Virus record (IMG/VR): IMGVR_UViG_3300025162_000040
Coordinates: 19,588 to 83,587 of that record
Source: a virus
Direction: 5' to 3' (one strand)
DNA: 64,000 bases
A program made the translations under genes and the position numbers. This document shows positions 7,752-15,325 of the stretch, piece by piece. The first letter of the stretch is position 1. Each line of letters begins with the position of its first letter. The notes below the pieces were generated by a model. The model was not told where the DNA came from. It ran no database searches and worked only from the letters and a program-made list of their open reading frames with translations.

Positions 7752-8039
7752 ATGGTAAAGCACACGAAGAACCACCCACTCGGTCTAACGGCTAAGCAAA
7801 TCGCGGACCTAGCGGGAATAAGTGTCTCTGAAATCAACTTGGCGGAGAGCTCCGCTGTGTACCCACACAGAGCAAACGGGACGCGATATGTGATCGCCCA
7901 CAAGCATCACTTTCGCGACAAAGTTATCGACAAGATCGACTTAGACATCAAAAAAGCTAAGGAGATCCTCAGGCACCTTAAAAAGGAAAAAGCTCAGCGG
8001 CAGCAGGCTCGTCAAGAAGCGATTACACCAAAAGCATAA
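7752..8039 (+). CDS. Small HTH-like basic protein
   Basis: A 95-aa basic protein whose segment LTAKQIADLAGISVSEINLA (about 12-31) has the spacing of a helix-turn-helix, followed by a Lys/Arg/Gln-rich C-terminal helix. An AAGGAAAAAGAA ribosome binding site precedes the ATG. It may bind DNA or RNA. It lies immediately before the large gene-free structured region at 8041-8784, so a link with that RNA is possible but not shown. Confidence 0.65.
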   Translation: MVKHTKNHPLGLTAKQIADLAGISVSEINLAESSAVYPHRANGTRYVIAHKHHFRDKVIDKIDLDIKKAKEILRHLKKEKAQRQQARQEAITPKA

Positions 8040-8040
8040 A

Positions 8041-8784
8041 TAACAAAAGTTGCGTAGGAGGCAAAGGTGGGTTGTGTCAGCATCAGGGCGTGCCAGAGTA
8101 ATACGTTGGGTGTTGCGGCTTGGCGTATGAGGGTAGGCACAGGAGTCGGAAATGGTCAGCGGTGATCGCAAACTAGCCCGCGAGAGTATCCGTAGCCCCA
8201 ATACCCGGTTAGCACGAATAAAACCCCCGGGAAACTGAACCCTCATGTGGTGCTGTGGGTAACAATTTGACAAAGAGTATTCCGGGACGCCGGCGGGTTG
8301 AAGCTCGAGGTTACAGGCGCTATTCGCTCATACAGGAATTTAAAGCGAAAAACCTACGTCGAGATACTCTTTAATTTGCGTAGTCGAATAGCGGGAAACC
8401 GTGCTATTAGGGGATAAACTCCCTAAAGTGATTGGGCTGTAGGCTTAGAAGTAGCCATCAGCTAAGAAACGTCGCCCGGCCGTTACTCTCAGAGGGGCTA
8501 AGTAAAAACGTACCAATCTATACGGCTACAAACTAATGTTGGTGGTGTTTTTAAACTATGCTTGGGGAAAGACCGCAACCAGTGAACCAAGACCACCAAT
8601 CGTTTGGAGCTGTGGCGTGTTACACGCACAGATAGTGGGGCGAGAGGCCGGTTGTTCAGAATTGACCGGCAGTGGGATGGCCAAAAACCCCGCCTCAGAT
8701 GAGGAGAAATACCACTTGAGTGGACGGACATGGTGGAAGAACCCGCCGCCCCGTTCGCCGGCTCCAACTAAATAGGAGAAGTAA
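8041..8784 (+). ncRNA. Large structured non-coding RNA candidate
   Basis: About 745 nt without a supported ORF between tightly packed genes. Complementary segments seen by eye: 8127-8134 (ATGAGGGT) with 8239-8246; 8204-8208 (CCCGG) with 8227-8231; 8291-8299 (CGGCGGGTT) with 8740-8748, closing a 458-nt domain; 8318-8326 (CGCTATTCG) with 8385-8393; and inside it 8354-8358 (CTACG) with 8379-8383. The loop of that hairpin (8364-8372, ATACTCTTT) is perfectly complementary to 8272-8280 (AAAGAGTAT) outside it, a pseudoknot. Two compact hairpins lie near the 3' end. Length, phage location and long-range pairing resemble ornate RNA classes such as GOLLD or ROOL, but I cannot confirm membership. Ends are approximate. 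Confidence 0.6.
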
Positions 8785-9048
8785 ATGACCCCCCGAAAAA
8801 CGTGTGTGCATTGCCAAGAGTACCCCTCTTGCAGAAATACCTCGGAAGAACCCTACTACGGAATACTGTCCTGCGGATGTACCACATGTGACTGCCACGC
8901 CCCTTCCACTGAGTTCACCTGCACCGAATGCGGAAAAAAGTTTACCATATGGAAACTTCTTTTCAAGCACCTAGACGAACACCGTAAACAACACGAAGAA
9001 GACATGTACAACAAGTCGGAGGACCCACGGTACACGTGGGGCATTTAA
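8785..9048 (+). CDS. Protein with a classical C2H2 zinc finger
   Basis: An 87-aa, cysteine-rich protein. Residues 46-66 match the textbook C2H2 pattern: Cys46-x2-Cys49-x3-Phe53-x5-Leu59-x2-His62-x3-His66. An extra CxC/CxxC cluster precedes it (CVHCQEYPSC at 7-16, CGCTTCDC at 30-37). Eukaryote-like C2H2 fingers are rare in phages. A single finger could bind nucleic acid or protein. The ribosome binding site is TAGGAGAAG. It is the first gene after the structured RNA region. Confidence 0.75.
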   Translation: MTPRKTCVHCQEYPSCRNTSEEPYYGILSCGCTTCDCHAPSTEFTCTECGKKFTIWKLLFKHLDEHRKQHEEDMYNKSEDPRYTWGI

Positions 9049-9049
9049 C

Positions 9050-9346
9050 ATGGGCCAATGGGGTGATGATTGGGAAGATGATAACTTTGAGGACTGGGGA
9101 GAATACAGCGGCGGGGACGCATATAGCAAAGTAACGTTTATGTCACTTGAGTTTCATTGTTTAAAGCACACAACAAAGAAGGCCTGGCTTGTGAGCTTCT
9201 ACAGCGCTAAGCCAATGAAAACAGTAACGGTATGGCTTCCAAAGAGCCAATGCATCCTAAGTCCTGAAACATTTATTGTAAAAGTTCCGGCGTGGCTGGC
9301 GGATCAGAACAACCTAACAAAGTATGTAAAAAAGCAACCACTATGA
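9050..9346 (+). CDS. Hypothetical protein, acidic N-terminus
   Basis: 98 aa. The first ~20 residues are rich in Asp, Glu, Gly and Trp (MGQWGDDWEDDNFEDWGEY); the rest looks like a small beta-rich fold (KAWLVSFYSAKPMKTVTVWL). It follows the C2H2 gene almost without a gap and overlaps the next start (ATGA). No family recognised. Confidence 0.65.
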   Translation: MGQWGDDWEDDNFEDWGEYSGGDAYSKVTFMSLEFHCLKHTTKKAWLVSFYSAKPMKTVTVWLPKSQCILSPETFIVKVPAWLADQNNLTKYVKKQPL

Positions 9347-9525
9347 GTAATACTCAGCCAAAGATAATGCTGCAGAAGTGCCTGATCTGTAACTACACAT
9401 GCGCGTACGAGGTACTGTCCAAAGAAGACGAGGATACTATCCGTGCAAGCTGCCTTTCCTGTGGGCATCAGGGAATGTTTACACTACTAGAGGAGGACCA
9501 CGATGGGCTATCTCGGGATAGATAA
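9343..9525 (+). CDS. Small zinc-ribbon protein
   Basis: The ATG at 9343 overlaps the previous stop (ATGA) and is preferred to a start at 9292 inside the upstream gene. The 60-residue product has two CxxC knuckles (CLICNYTC near 13-20 and CLSCGH near 39-44) in a C4 zinc-ribbon arrangement. Its end overlaps the RNA ligase start by 23 nt. Function unknown. Confidence 0.6.
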   Translation: MSNTQPKIMLQKCLICNYTCAYEVLSKEDEDTIRASCLSCGHQGMFTLLEEDHDGLSRDR

Positions 9526-10450
9526 TCTTTACAAGAACCAGGAAATTCTTATGTTCAAGCGCTGCTACGCTATGGAGAAGATCCACGGAACATCAGCACA
9601 TATTAGCCTTGACCGGTCCAGGCAGCTTGTGTTTGGACCTATCATTGGTGTTAACGAGGACGCGAGGCGGTACACTGAGGCTGAATGGCAAGAACGCTGG
9701 CCTGACAAGATTGAACTGCATTTTTTCTCCGGCGGTGAAAAGCACGAAAACTTTATAAAACTGTTTAACCACCAAGACCTAGAAAACAAGTTTCGAGCCA
9801 TGAACATCAAGGAGCTCATTGTTTTTGGGGAAGCTTATGGTGGCAAGCAGCAGGGCATGTCTGGCACATACGGCAAAGAGCTTAAGTTTATAGCCTTCGA
9901 CGTCAAGCTTGGTGGAAACTGGCTTGCTGTGCCTAACGCGGAGTCTGTGTGTGCTCAGCTCGGCATTGAGTTTGTTCATTATGAAGAGGTTGCCACAGAT
10001 CTTGATGTTTTAAATGCACTTTCCGAGGCAGACTCTGTCCAGGCTGTGCGGAATGGTGTTGGGCCCGGGCATATCCGTGAAGGTGTGGTTTTACGGACTC
10101 TTGTTGAGCTCCGGAAGAACAATGGTGAGCGGATAATAGCCAAGCACAAGAATGAGAAGTTCCAGGAGACTGCCAAGAAAAGAGAGGTGTCTAAAGAGCG
10201 CCTTGAAGTACTCACAGAGGCACAGGCTATCGCGGACGAGTGGGTCACGCGTCAACGCCTCATGCATGTGCTTGATAGGTTTCCGGATGCTACTATTACA
10301 GAAACAGGGGCTATTATAAAAGCAATGGTTGAGGACGTGCTTAAAGAGAGTGTCGGAGAAATTGTTTTTAGTAAAGAAGCCCAAACTGCTATTGGAAAAA
10401 AGACCGCACTTATATTCAAAGAGTACATAAAACAAAGCCTGTATGAATAG
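9503..10450 (+). CDS. RNA ligase, Rnl2-like
   Basis: Seals RNA nicks by ATP-dependent adenylyl transfer. Nucleotidyltransferase motifs are visible: motif I EKIHGTS with Lys26 as the AMP-accepting residue, motif IIIa/III around FGEAYGGK (108-115), motif IV REGVVLR (192-198) and motif V IIAKHKNEKF (211-220, Lys214/Lys216). The C-terminal ~95 residues are helical, as in Rnl2-type enzymes. The length of 315 aa fits. An AGGAGG ribosome binding site lies inside the upstream zinc-ribbon gene. Phage RNA ligases repair RNAs cut by host defence nucleases; that role is inferred from the family. Confidence 0.88.
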   Translation: MGYLGIDNLYKNQEILMFKRCYAMEKIHGTSAHISLDRSRQLVFGPIIGVNEDARRYTEAEWQERWPDKIELHFFSGGEKHENFIKLFNHQDLENKFRAMNIKELIVFGEAYGGKQQGMSGTYGKELKFIAFDVKLGGNWLAVPNAESVCAQLGIEFVHYEEVATDLDVLNALSEADSVQAVRNGVGPGHIREGVVLRTLVELRKNNGERIIAKHKNEKFQETAKKREVSKERLEVLTEAQAIADEWVTRQRLMHVLDRFPDATITETGAIIKAMVEDVLKESVGEIVFSKEAQTAIGKKTALIFKEYIKQSLYE

Positions 10451-10472
10451 CAAAAAAATGTTAAAATTTGTA

Positions 10473-10501
10473 TTGACAAAGTTGCAAAAACGTGGTATAA
10501 T
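10473..10501 (+). promoter_or_regulatory. Perfect consensus sigma-70 promoter before HNH gene
   Basis: TTGACA (10473-10478) and TATAAT (10496-10501) are separated by exactly 17 nt, the full bacterial consensus. It lies 29 nt before the ATG of the HNH endonuclease at 10530. It differs from the three phage-type promoters at 11.1, 18.3 and 25.5 kb, suggesting the endonuclease gene carries its own host-readable promoter. Confidence 0.85.
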
Positions 10502-10529
10502 ACTCTATAACTTAAAATAGGAGGATTCT

Positions 10530-11081
10530 ATGAGTACTATACCATGCAAAGTGCCAAACTGTGAGAAAGAAGCTGCAAGCAAAAGAAGTGGCCTATGTAA
10601 CGCGCATTATTTTAGATTGCGTCGCCATGGATCCTATGAGCTACCAATGACCCGGCGAGAAAAACTCATTAAAGAAGGAAAGTCATATTGTCCAAAGTGT
10701 CATGAGACAAAACCTCTAGATGAGTTTGGTAAAGACATACACACGGCTTTCGGAGTGGCGTGCTACTGTAAAGGCTGCTCTAACAAGAAGGGAAAAGACA
10801 GGTACAAAAATAACAAGAGAAAACACCAAGACTACCATCGAAAAAAAGAATTTGGCGTTACTTCAGAGTGGTACGACACAATGTTTACAAACCAAGACGG
10901 AAAGTGTGCTATCTGTAGCAAACTTCAGACTCCTGGAAGGCAGCTGTCGGTGGATCATTGCCATATGTCAAGCCAGGTACGCGGGCTCCTATGTGACAAA
11001 TGCAATTTCATACTCGGTCAATGTGGTGACAACATTGAGATCCTCGAGTCTGCTATACAGTATCTCAAATGCTACCGGTAG
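10530..11081 (+). CDS. Endonuclease VII-like HNH homing endonuclease
   Basis: 183 aa. The N-terminal half holds two cysteine clusters (CKVPNC...CNAH and CPKCHETK, CYCKGC) likely to bind zinc and DNA. The catalytic half carries GKCAICSK, then SVDHCHMSSQVRGLLCDKCN, the DH...N core of the T4 endonuclease VII/HNH fold. The LGQCGDNIEILESAIQYL end is shared with the gene at 14536 and the remnant at 364-483. It is free-standing, with its own sigma-70 promoter and an AGGAGG site, and is probably a mobile intron-less homing element. The TACCGG palindrome at the stop (CTACCGGTAG) is minor. Confidence 0.85.
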   Translation: MSTIPCKVPNCEKEAASKRSGLCNAHYFRLRRHGSYELPMTRREKLIKEGKSYCPKCHETKPLDEFGKDIHTAFGVACYCKGCSNKKGKDRYKNNKRKHQDYHRKKEFGVTSEWYDTMFTNQDGKCAICSKLQTPGRQLSVDHCHMSSQVRGLLCDKCNFILGQCGDNIEILESAIQYLKCYR

Positions 11082-11134
11082 TCATTGGTAAAAGGACTGC
11101 TCAGATGTTTCACCAGCGTCTGAAAAGCTCATTA

Positions 11135-11172
11135 AAAATATCATAATTTTTTCTTGAAACAGCCGTAATATA
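11135..11172 (+). promoter_or_regulatory. Phage-type promoter copy 1
   Basis: Two blocks are identical in three places: AAAATATCATAATTTTTT (11135-11152), 4 variable nt, then AAACAGCCGTAATATA (11157-11172). TAATAT reads as a -10 box; no TTGACA-like -35 lies at the right distance, only the A/T-rich block. It sits 38 nt before the replication initiator-like gene. I infer a promoter needing a phage sigma factor or activator. Confidence 0.7.
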
Positions 11173-11209
11173 TAGTGTGTGATGCTACAACCCCCTAGAA
11201 AGGTGACTA

Positions 11210-12169
11210 ATGGCGAGACCAATCAAAGAAGGACTAGACTATTTTCCTATGGACTGCGACATCGACCAAAAACTCGAGGAGCTAGAAGCAGAGTACGGGC
11301 TTGAAGGGTTTGGGCTGTATGTGCGGATACTACAGTGGGCATACAAGGACAGATCTGGTGAGGTTGTTATAAACGATCAGCATAACCCTAAATGGGCCTT
11401 GTGGGTACGCCGGACTGGTATTGAAGAGGATAAACTAAAAAGGATGGTCGAATACATGCTGCACATTGGCCTGTTTTCACAGAGTAGGTATGACTCGGAT
11501 GGCACCCTTACTTCTGGTGGCATACAAAAGCGGATTGGTGAGGTAAACAAGAAGAGAGACAGTAACAGAGCTATTTACGGCGGCAGAAACAATACAGAAA
11601 CTAGAGTTTCAGCGGGGTTTCAGACACCCGAAACCCTCCAGAAACTAGAAAATGTGGTTTCAGCGGGGTTTCAGACACCCGAAACCCTCCAGAAACTAGG
11701 GTTTCAGCAGGGTTTCAGCGGGGTTTCAGACGTCCGAAACCCTGCTGAAACGCCACAAAGTAAAGTAAAGGAAAGGAAAGAAAAGGAAAAGAAAGTAAAT
11801 TGTTCGCCTGACGGCGAGTACACACCTGTTGAGTCTCCTGACAAGCCACCTAAAGAACGCAAACTTGGGCCTTCTCAAGAGGTACTCGAGCTAATGCAGT
11901 ACTTCTACAAGTCGTACGAGCACAAGTTTAACCAGAAGTACTTTGCACAGAACTTCAACAACGACAGTAGGATCTTTAAAGACCTACTAGCAGGTGGGCT
12001 TGGTCCGACCAAGATACCTGTGCTCATTGATGCATTCTTTGAAGAAGACGAGGACGAGTTTGTTAAGAACAGCACATACACTACAGGGTTATTCAAGTCA
12101 GTGATTCATAAATACTTATCTAAAATCAATCCAAACCGCTCGGGCAACCGGGTACTGAAGGTAAAATGA
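11210..12169 (+). CDS. Replication initiator-like protein (DUF4373/Lin1244-type N-terminus)
   Basis: The first ~110 residues (ARPIKEGLDYFPMDCDIDQK, EAEYGLEGFGLYVRILQWAY, then a two-helix unit) match the DUF4373/Lin1244-Lin1753-like domain found in phage replication proteins of the DnaD type. The middle (about 130-185) is low complexity and encoded by the DNA repeat at 11595-11751. The C-terminal ~100 residues are helical. It is followed by DnaB-like helicase with a 4-nt overlap, consistent with an initiator or helicase loader. The embedded repeats suggest the origin lies inside the gene. Confidence 0.7.
   Translation: MARPIKEGLDYFPMDCDIDQKLEELEAEYGLEGFGLYVRILQWAYKDRSGEVVINDQHNPKWALWVRRTGIEEDKLKRMVEYMLHIGLFSQSRYDSDGTLTSGGIQKRIGEVNKKRDSNRAIYGGRNNTETRVSAGFQTPETLQKLENVVSAGFQTPETLQKLGFQQGFSGVSDVRNPAETPQSKVKERKEKEKKVNCSPDGEYTPVESPDKPPKERKLGPSQEVLELMQYFYKSYEHKFNQKYFAQNFNNDSRIFKDLLAGGLGPTKIPVLIDAFFEEDEDEFVKNSTYTTGLFKSVIHKYLSKINPNRSGNRVLKVK
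11595..11751 (+). repeat. Iteron-like direct repeats and 16-bp inverted repeat (origin candidate)
   Basis: A 43-bp unit occurs twice without mismatch (11606-11648 and 11657-11699), each ending in AGAAACTAG, which also occurs at 11596-11604. Each unit contains the inverted repeat GGGTTTC/GAAACCC. Next comes a perfect 16-bp inverted repeat, GTTTCAGCAGGGTTTC (11701-11716) with its complement at 11736-11751 around a 19-nt spacer. The array lies inside the initiator-like gene, as the lambda origin lies in gene O. The repeats are in frame multiples of 3 (51-nt offset), so the protein reading frame is kept. Confidence 0.7.
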
Positions 12170-13626
12170 ACTGGCTACCATTCTGGCAGAAGTTCCTTAC
12201 TGACGACGCTGTATTTGCCGAGTTCTGCGGGAAGCTCCCAAAGGACATCTTCGAAAATGCCGTGCAGAGCAACCTGCTTGAGCTAGCCTACCGCTTCGAC
12301 GACAAGTACTTCAAACGCCCTACGTTCGGCGACATGCTCATGATGCTCGGGGATCTCCCGGACCATGAGAAGGCTAATATTAAGACCTACGAGAAAACCT
12401 TAAACGATATCGCGGCCGTAGTAACCGATGTAAGTACAGAAGTCCTGATCGACAAGGTCTACCAAGAGCTTGGCCGGTTCGTATTTGAGCGCAACCTCAT
12501 CAAGATCGTCAACAAGATCACTCCAGGGAGCGACTACAGGCAGTTGGCTTACCAGTTCATGGAGACGGTTGAGAAGGCACCCAGGAAGCCACTTGGCGAT
12601 TCGTTTGACAACTCGTTTTTCATGGAGATTGATCAGGCTATAGACCGGCAGAACAGGGACCTAGCTAGGATTACACCGGACAAACTAGTCAAGTACTCTG
12701 TACCGGCTTTGAATGAGTGCTTGCTTGGAATATTTCCAGGGGAACTTGTTGTAGTAGGAGCCGAGAGTGGTGTCGGGAAAACTCAATTCGGCGCCGACAC
12801 AGCACGCATCAATGCGATGGCTGGGAAGAAGACATACTTGATTTGCTTGGAAGGTTCAAAGAATGAGGTTATATCTCGGTTCAAGTACGAGATCATCGCC
12901 AGGGAATACTTCTCACCCGAGAACCCCAATAAGGGGATGCCAATGTCCTACCCGCTTTATCTTGCCAATGGGTTGCGAGGGATTGAGCGCTTTGAGGCGA
13001 TTGCTGAGAAGGAGTTGGCAGCACTTAGGGGTAAGTTGGTCATCTACGGCAAGAACGAGTCAGACCTTCGCATTGATAAGCTACTCCAGCAGCTCGGTAG
13101 GATACAGGATGCAGACCTTGTCGTCGTAGACCACTTGCATTACTTCGGAATGGAAGACGACTCGTCCGAGGCTTCTCAGCTCTCTGGGATCATGCGGAAG
13201 GTCAAGGACCTAACTCAGGCGCGTGGCATTCCTGTGCTTATGTTCTCCCACCTGCGCCGTAAGGCAAGAGACAAGAAGATGCCTGACAATGATGATTTCC
13301 ACGGATCGAGCAATATCGCCAAGATCGCGGATACAACACTTCTAATTGTGCGTCAGTACGACGGGGCAAATAAAGACGTTAGCCCGACTATATTTTGTGT
13401 CGGGAAGTCTCGAAACGGGTGGGACCCTTTTTACGGATGGCTTGTCGACTTTGACAGGAGTTTAAGGTCCTATAGTGCTCCGTGGGATCTTGTTAAGATA
13501 CACCCGTGGAAGGACCCTGAGGCCGTAGCATCTGATAACTGGCCAAAGTACATCATAGACATTGTTGGAGTAGAAGCATTAAACAGGGTACGTGAACGGG
13601 AAGCACAAGACAGGAGGACTAGGTGA
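12166..13626 (+). CDS. Replicative DNA helicase, DnaB-like
   Basis: Unwinds DNA at the fork as a hexamer. The C-terminal RecA-like domain has Walker A GAESGVGKT (198-206), Walker B LVVVDHL (about 318-324) with HYFGMEDDS after it, and the motif PVLMFSHLRRKARDKKMP; the DnaB-family Arg/Gln-like sensor region is present near GSSNIAKIADTTLLIVRQ. The N-terminal ~170 residues are helical. The length of 486 aa is typical. It overlaps the initiator gene by 4 nt, and a separate primase gene follows at 15824. No primase domain is fused. Confidence 0.9.
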   Translation: MNWLPFWQKFLTDDAVFAEFCGKLPKDIFENAVQSNLLELAYRFDDKYFKRPTFGDMLMMLGDLPDHEKANIKTYEKTLNDIAAVVTDVSTEVLIDKVYQELGRFVFERNLIKIVNKITPGSDYRQLAYQFMETVEKAPRKPLGDSFDNSFFMEIDQAIDRQNRDLARITPDKLVKYSVPALNECLLGIFPGELVVVGAESGVGKTQFGADTARINAMAGKKTYLICLEGSKNEVISRFKYEIIAREYFSPENPNKGMPMSYPLYLANGLRGIERFEAIAEKELAALRGKLVIYGKNESDLRIDKLLQQLGRIQDADLVVVDHLHYFGMEDDSSEASQLSGIMRKVKDLTQARGIPVLMFSHLRRKARDKKMPDNDDFHGSSNIAKIADTTLLIVRQYDGANKDVSPTIFCVGKSRNGWDPFYGWLVDFDRSLRSYSAPWDLVKIHPWKDPEAVASDNWPKYIIDIVGVEALNRVREREAQDRRTR

Positions 13627-13856
13627 GACTTACGATTGAAGACGCGGATAACGGGTTTGTTTTGCGATACGAGGACGCTGACACTAAGAGCGAGAGGTTT
13701 ATTGCTGTTGAAGATGACGAGCATGCCTCGGAAGCCAGGAATGGTCGTAAGCTTCTTTGGGCGGTTATGGAGCACTTCGGTATGTTTGGGTCAAAGCACG
13801 ATGATGAGCGTATTCATGTAGTTATTAAGGATCAAGAGTTAAAGGAGTTTGAGTAA
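13623..13856 (+). CDS. Hypothetical phage protein of 77 aa
   Basis: GTG start overlapping the helicase stop (GTGA). The product (MRLTIEDADNGFVLRYED...) is a small acidic alpha/beta protein ending in HVVIKDQELKEFE. It resembles small uncharacterised proteins common beside phage replication genes. No catalytic residues are evident. Confidence 0.65.
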   Translation: MRLTIEDADNGFVLRYEDADTKSERFIAVEDDEHASEARNGRKLLWAVMEHFGMFGSKHDDERIHVVIKDQELKEFE

Positions 13857-13884
13857 AACCCACACTTTCGGGGGGTTAACACTT

Positions 13885-13956
13885 GCACCCATAGCTCAAT
13901 GGTAGAGCAGAGGACTCATAATCCTTTGGTTCCAGGTTCGAGCCCTGGTGGGTGCA
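13885..13956 (+). tRNA. tRNA with CAT anticodon (Met or Ile2)
   Basis: Full cloverleaf: 7-bp acceptor stem GCACCCA/TGGGTGC, D arm GCTC-AATGGTA-GAGC, anticodon stem GAGGA/TCCTT with loop CTCATAA (anticodon CAT), T arm CCAGG-TTCGAGC-CCTGG, discriminator A. The CCA end is not encoded (CTAA follows). It could read AUG, or AUA if the C34 is modified to lysidine; the sequence alone does not decide. Confidence 0.93.
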
Positions 13957-13977
13957 CTAACATAAAAGGGGGATAAA

Positions 13978-14358
13978 ATGACAGAGGGACAGGTTTATTG
14001 GTGGTTGATGTTGGACAATCTTCAGGGGTGGGGTATGGTTGCCACTATGTTATTCGTTTTTTCAGGCATTGGGTTGATCGTAGCAAGTGCGTGCAGCTTT
14101 ATGTCCTACTCTGACTCTGATAGAAAGACGGCTAAGATGGCTGTTGGCGGGGTACGAAGTGTGTTTGTTCCGGCTTTACTGATAGCGCTTGCACTAAACT
14201 TTGTTCCGACGTCAAAGCAGTACGCCATGATCAAGATTTTCCCAAAGATAGCTAATAGCGACATCGCCAAGGAGATGCCGCAGGATGCTAAGGAGATCTA
14301 CCAGATGGCGAAGGACTACTTGAAGAGCATGGTTAAAGTGGAAGCAGTAAAAAGATGA
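13978..14358 (+). CDS. Two-helix membrane protein
   Basis: 126 aa with two hydrophobic segments (about 17-41, GMVATMLFVFSGIGLIVASA, and 58-76, VFVPALLIALALNFVP) joined by a charged loop, then a soluble helical C-terminus. The ribosome binding site AAGGGGGAT is strong. It lies just after the tRNA. No family recognised; a single copy of a holin-like layout is possible, but there is no lysis gene nearby. Confidence 0.6.
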   Translation: MTEGQVYWWLMLDNLQGWGMVATMLFVFSGIGLIVASACSFMSYSDSDRKTAKMAVGGVRSVFVPALLIALALNFVPTSKQYAMIKIFPKIANSDIAKEMPQDAKEIYQMAKDYLKSMVKVEAVKR

Positions 14359-14525
14359 GTTACGCAGTAACCATGTGCCTCTCAAAAGAGGTGTTCAGTA
14401 CGGCTGCTGAGGCACAGAAGGTTGTGGACTGGTCAAGGGCATATAAGGACGCTCCAAAACTAAAGATATACAAGTGCCCTCTATGTACCAAGTACCACAT
14501 ATCAAGTGCTTGTAGGAGAAGATAA
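14355..14525 (+). CDS. Small zinc-binding protein of 56 aa
   Basis: Overlaps the preceding stop by 4 nt (ATGA). The C-terminal part, KIYKCPLCTKYHISSACRRR, gives CxxC plus His and Cys ligands for a zinc site. The N-terminal half looks like a short helix. This layout is seen in many uncharacterised phage proteins that read as CPxCxxYHxxS. Confidence 0.6.
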   Translation: MSYAVTMCLSKEVFSTAAEAQKVVDWSRAYKDAPKLKIYKCPLCTKYHISSACRRR

Positions 14526-14535
14526 ATCTTGACAT

Positions 14536-14970
14536 ATGCGAGAGTACAATAGACAGCGCCGCAAATTGCCGGAGGTAAAAGAGCGCGAAAGACAGTATCA
14601 GAGGACTGATAGAGTCAAAGAGTTGAGGAGAAAATACTATAGTTCTCCGGAGTGTAAGGAACTTAGGCGTCAATACCGTAAGTCGCTTAAAGGAGCCGAA
14701 TCAAAACGAAGAGAAGCTCTTAAGTATAACTATGGTATAGGTTTAGAAGAGTATGATAGGCTGTTTGATAAACAGCGTGGTAGATGTGCTATATGTTTTG
14801 AAACATGCCCAGGAAAAAAACGGCTTAGCGTTGATCACAACCATACTACTGGAGCTATCAGGGGCTTACTATGCGCTCGGTGCAACTTTATGCTAGGGTA
14901 CAGCGGCGACTCTATTTTAGTTTTACACGAAGCGGTACGTTACTTGGAGGCATCTAATGAAAAAGAATAA
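14536..14970 (+). CDS. Endonuclease VII-like HNH homing endonuclease
   Basis: 144 aa. A highly basic N-terminal region (about 1-65, DNA-binding) precedes GRCAICFETCPG, then LSVDHNHTTGAIRGLLCARC, the catalytic DHxH core with paired CxxC zinc ligands, and the LGYSGDSILVLHEAVRYL end. It is a paralogue of 10530-11081. The ribosome binding site is poor (no AGG-rich stretch), unlike neighbouring phage genes, fitting an inserted free-standing homing element. It separates two small phage genes. Confidence 0.85.
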   Translation: MREYNRQRRKLPEVKERERQYQRTDRVKELRRKYYSSPECKELRRQYRKSLKGAESKRREALKYNYGIGLEEYDRLFDKQRGRCAICFETCPGKKRLSVDHNHTTGAIRGLLCARCNFMLGYSGDSILVLHEAVRYLEASNEKE

Positions 14971-15325
14971 AAAAGCACTTCCGACGATGAAAAAGAAGAA
15001 AAAAGTATCTCCACAGATCCCGGAAGTAATTCCTCGTGGTACTGCTGGTAGGAAGCGGGATTCCATTAACGAGTTCATTGAAGACTTAGGGTACAGTGAA
15101 GAGGACAGGATTCTGCTAGCCGACGGGTTTGAGGACGCTTTTGTAGGAATCGCCTGCCAGTTCAATAAGCCTCTGGCGTGTTATGACTACGACGAATGCA
15201 TTAAGGTCCTTGTGGGAGAGGGTATGACAGAGGAGGATGCGATCGAACATATGTCCTTTAACGTAGAAGGCGGATGGGTTGGTGAGACAACCCCGTTATT
15301 TTTAAGGAGGAAGGCGTCAAGATGA
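14957..15325 (+). CDS. Conserved phage hypothetical protein (acidic, after basic N-terminus)
   Basis: 122 aa. The first ~15 residues are Lys-rich; the rest (DSINEFIEDLGYSEEDRILL through AIEHMSFNVEGGWVGETTPL) follows a pattern seen in many phages, with FNKPLACYDYDECIKVLVGE near the middle. Function unknown. It overlaps the HNH gene end, using the ribosome binding site TTGGAGGC. Confidence 0.7.
   Translation: MKKNKKALPTMKKKKKVSPQIPEVIPRGTAGRKRDSINEFIEDLGYSEEDRILLADGFEDAFVGIACQFNKPLACYDYDECIKVLVGEGMTEEDAIEHMSFNVEGGWVGETTPLFLRRKASR

Noticed and set aside
8267-8280. TTGACA-like element inside the structured RNA region (TTTGACAAAGAG)
   Set aside because: No -10 box at a suitable distance, and the same bases form the pseudoknot pairing.
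8041-8784. tmRNA, because the 3' end reads CCGGCTCCAACTA
   Set aside because: No tRNA-like T arm, acceptor pairing or tag reading frame was found.
8041-8784. Group I intron
   Set aside because: The flanking genes are complete and no P7/P3 core segments were seen; no exon is interrupted.
13978-14358. Holin
   Set aside because: Two membrane helices only; no endolysin or spanin nearby and no dual-start motif.
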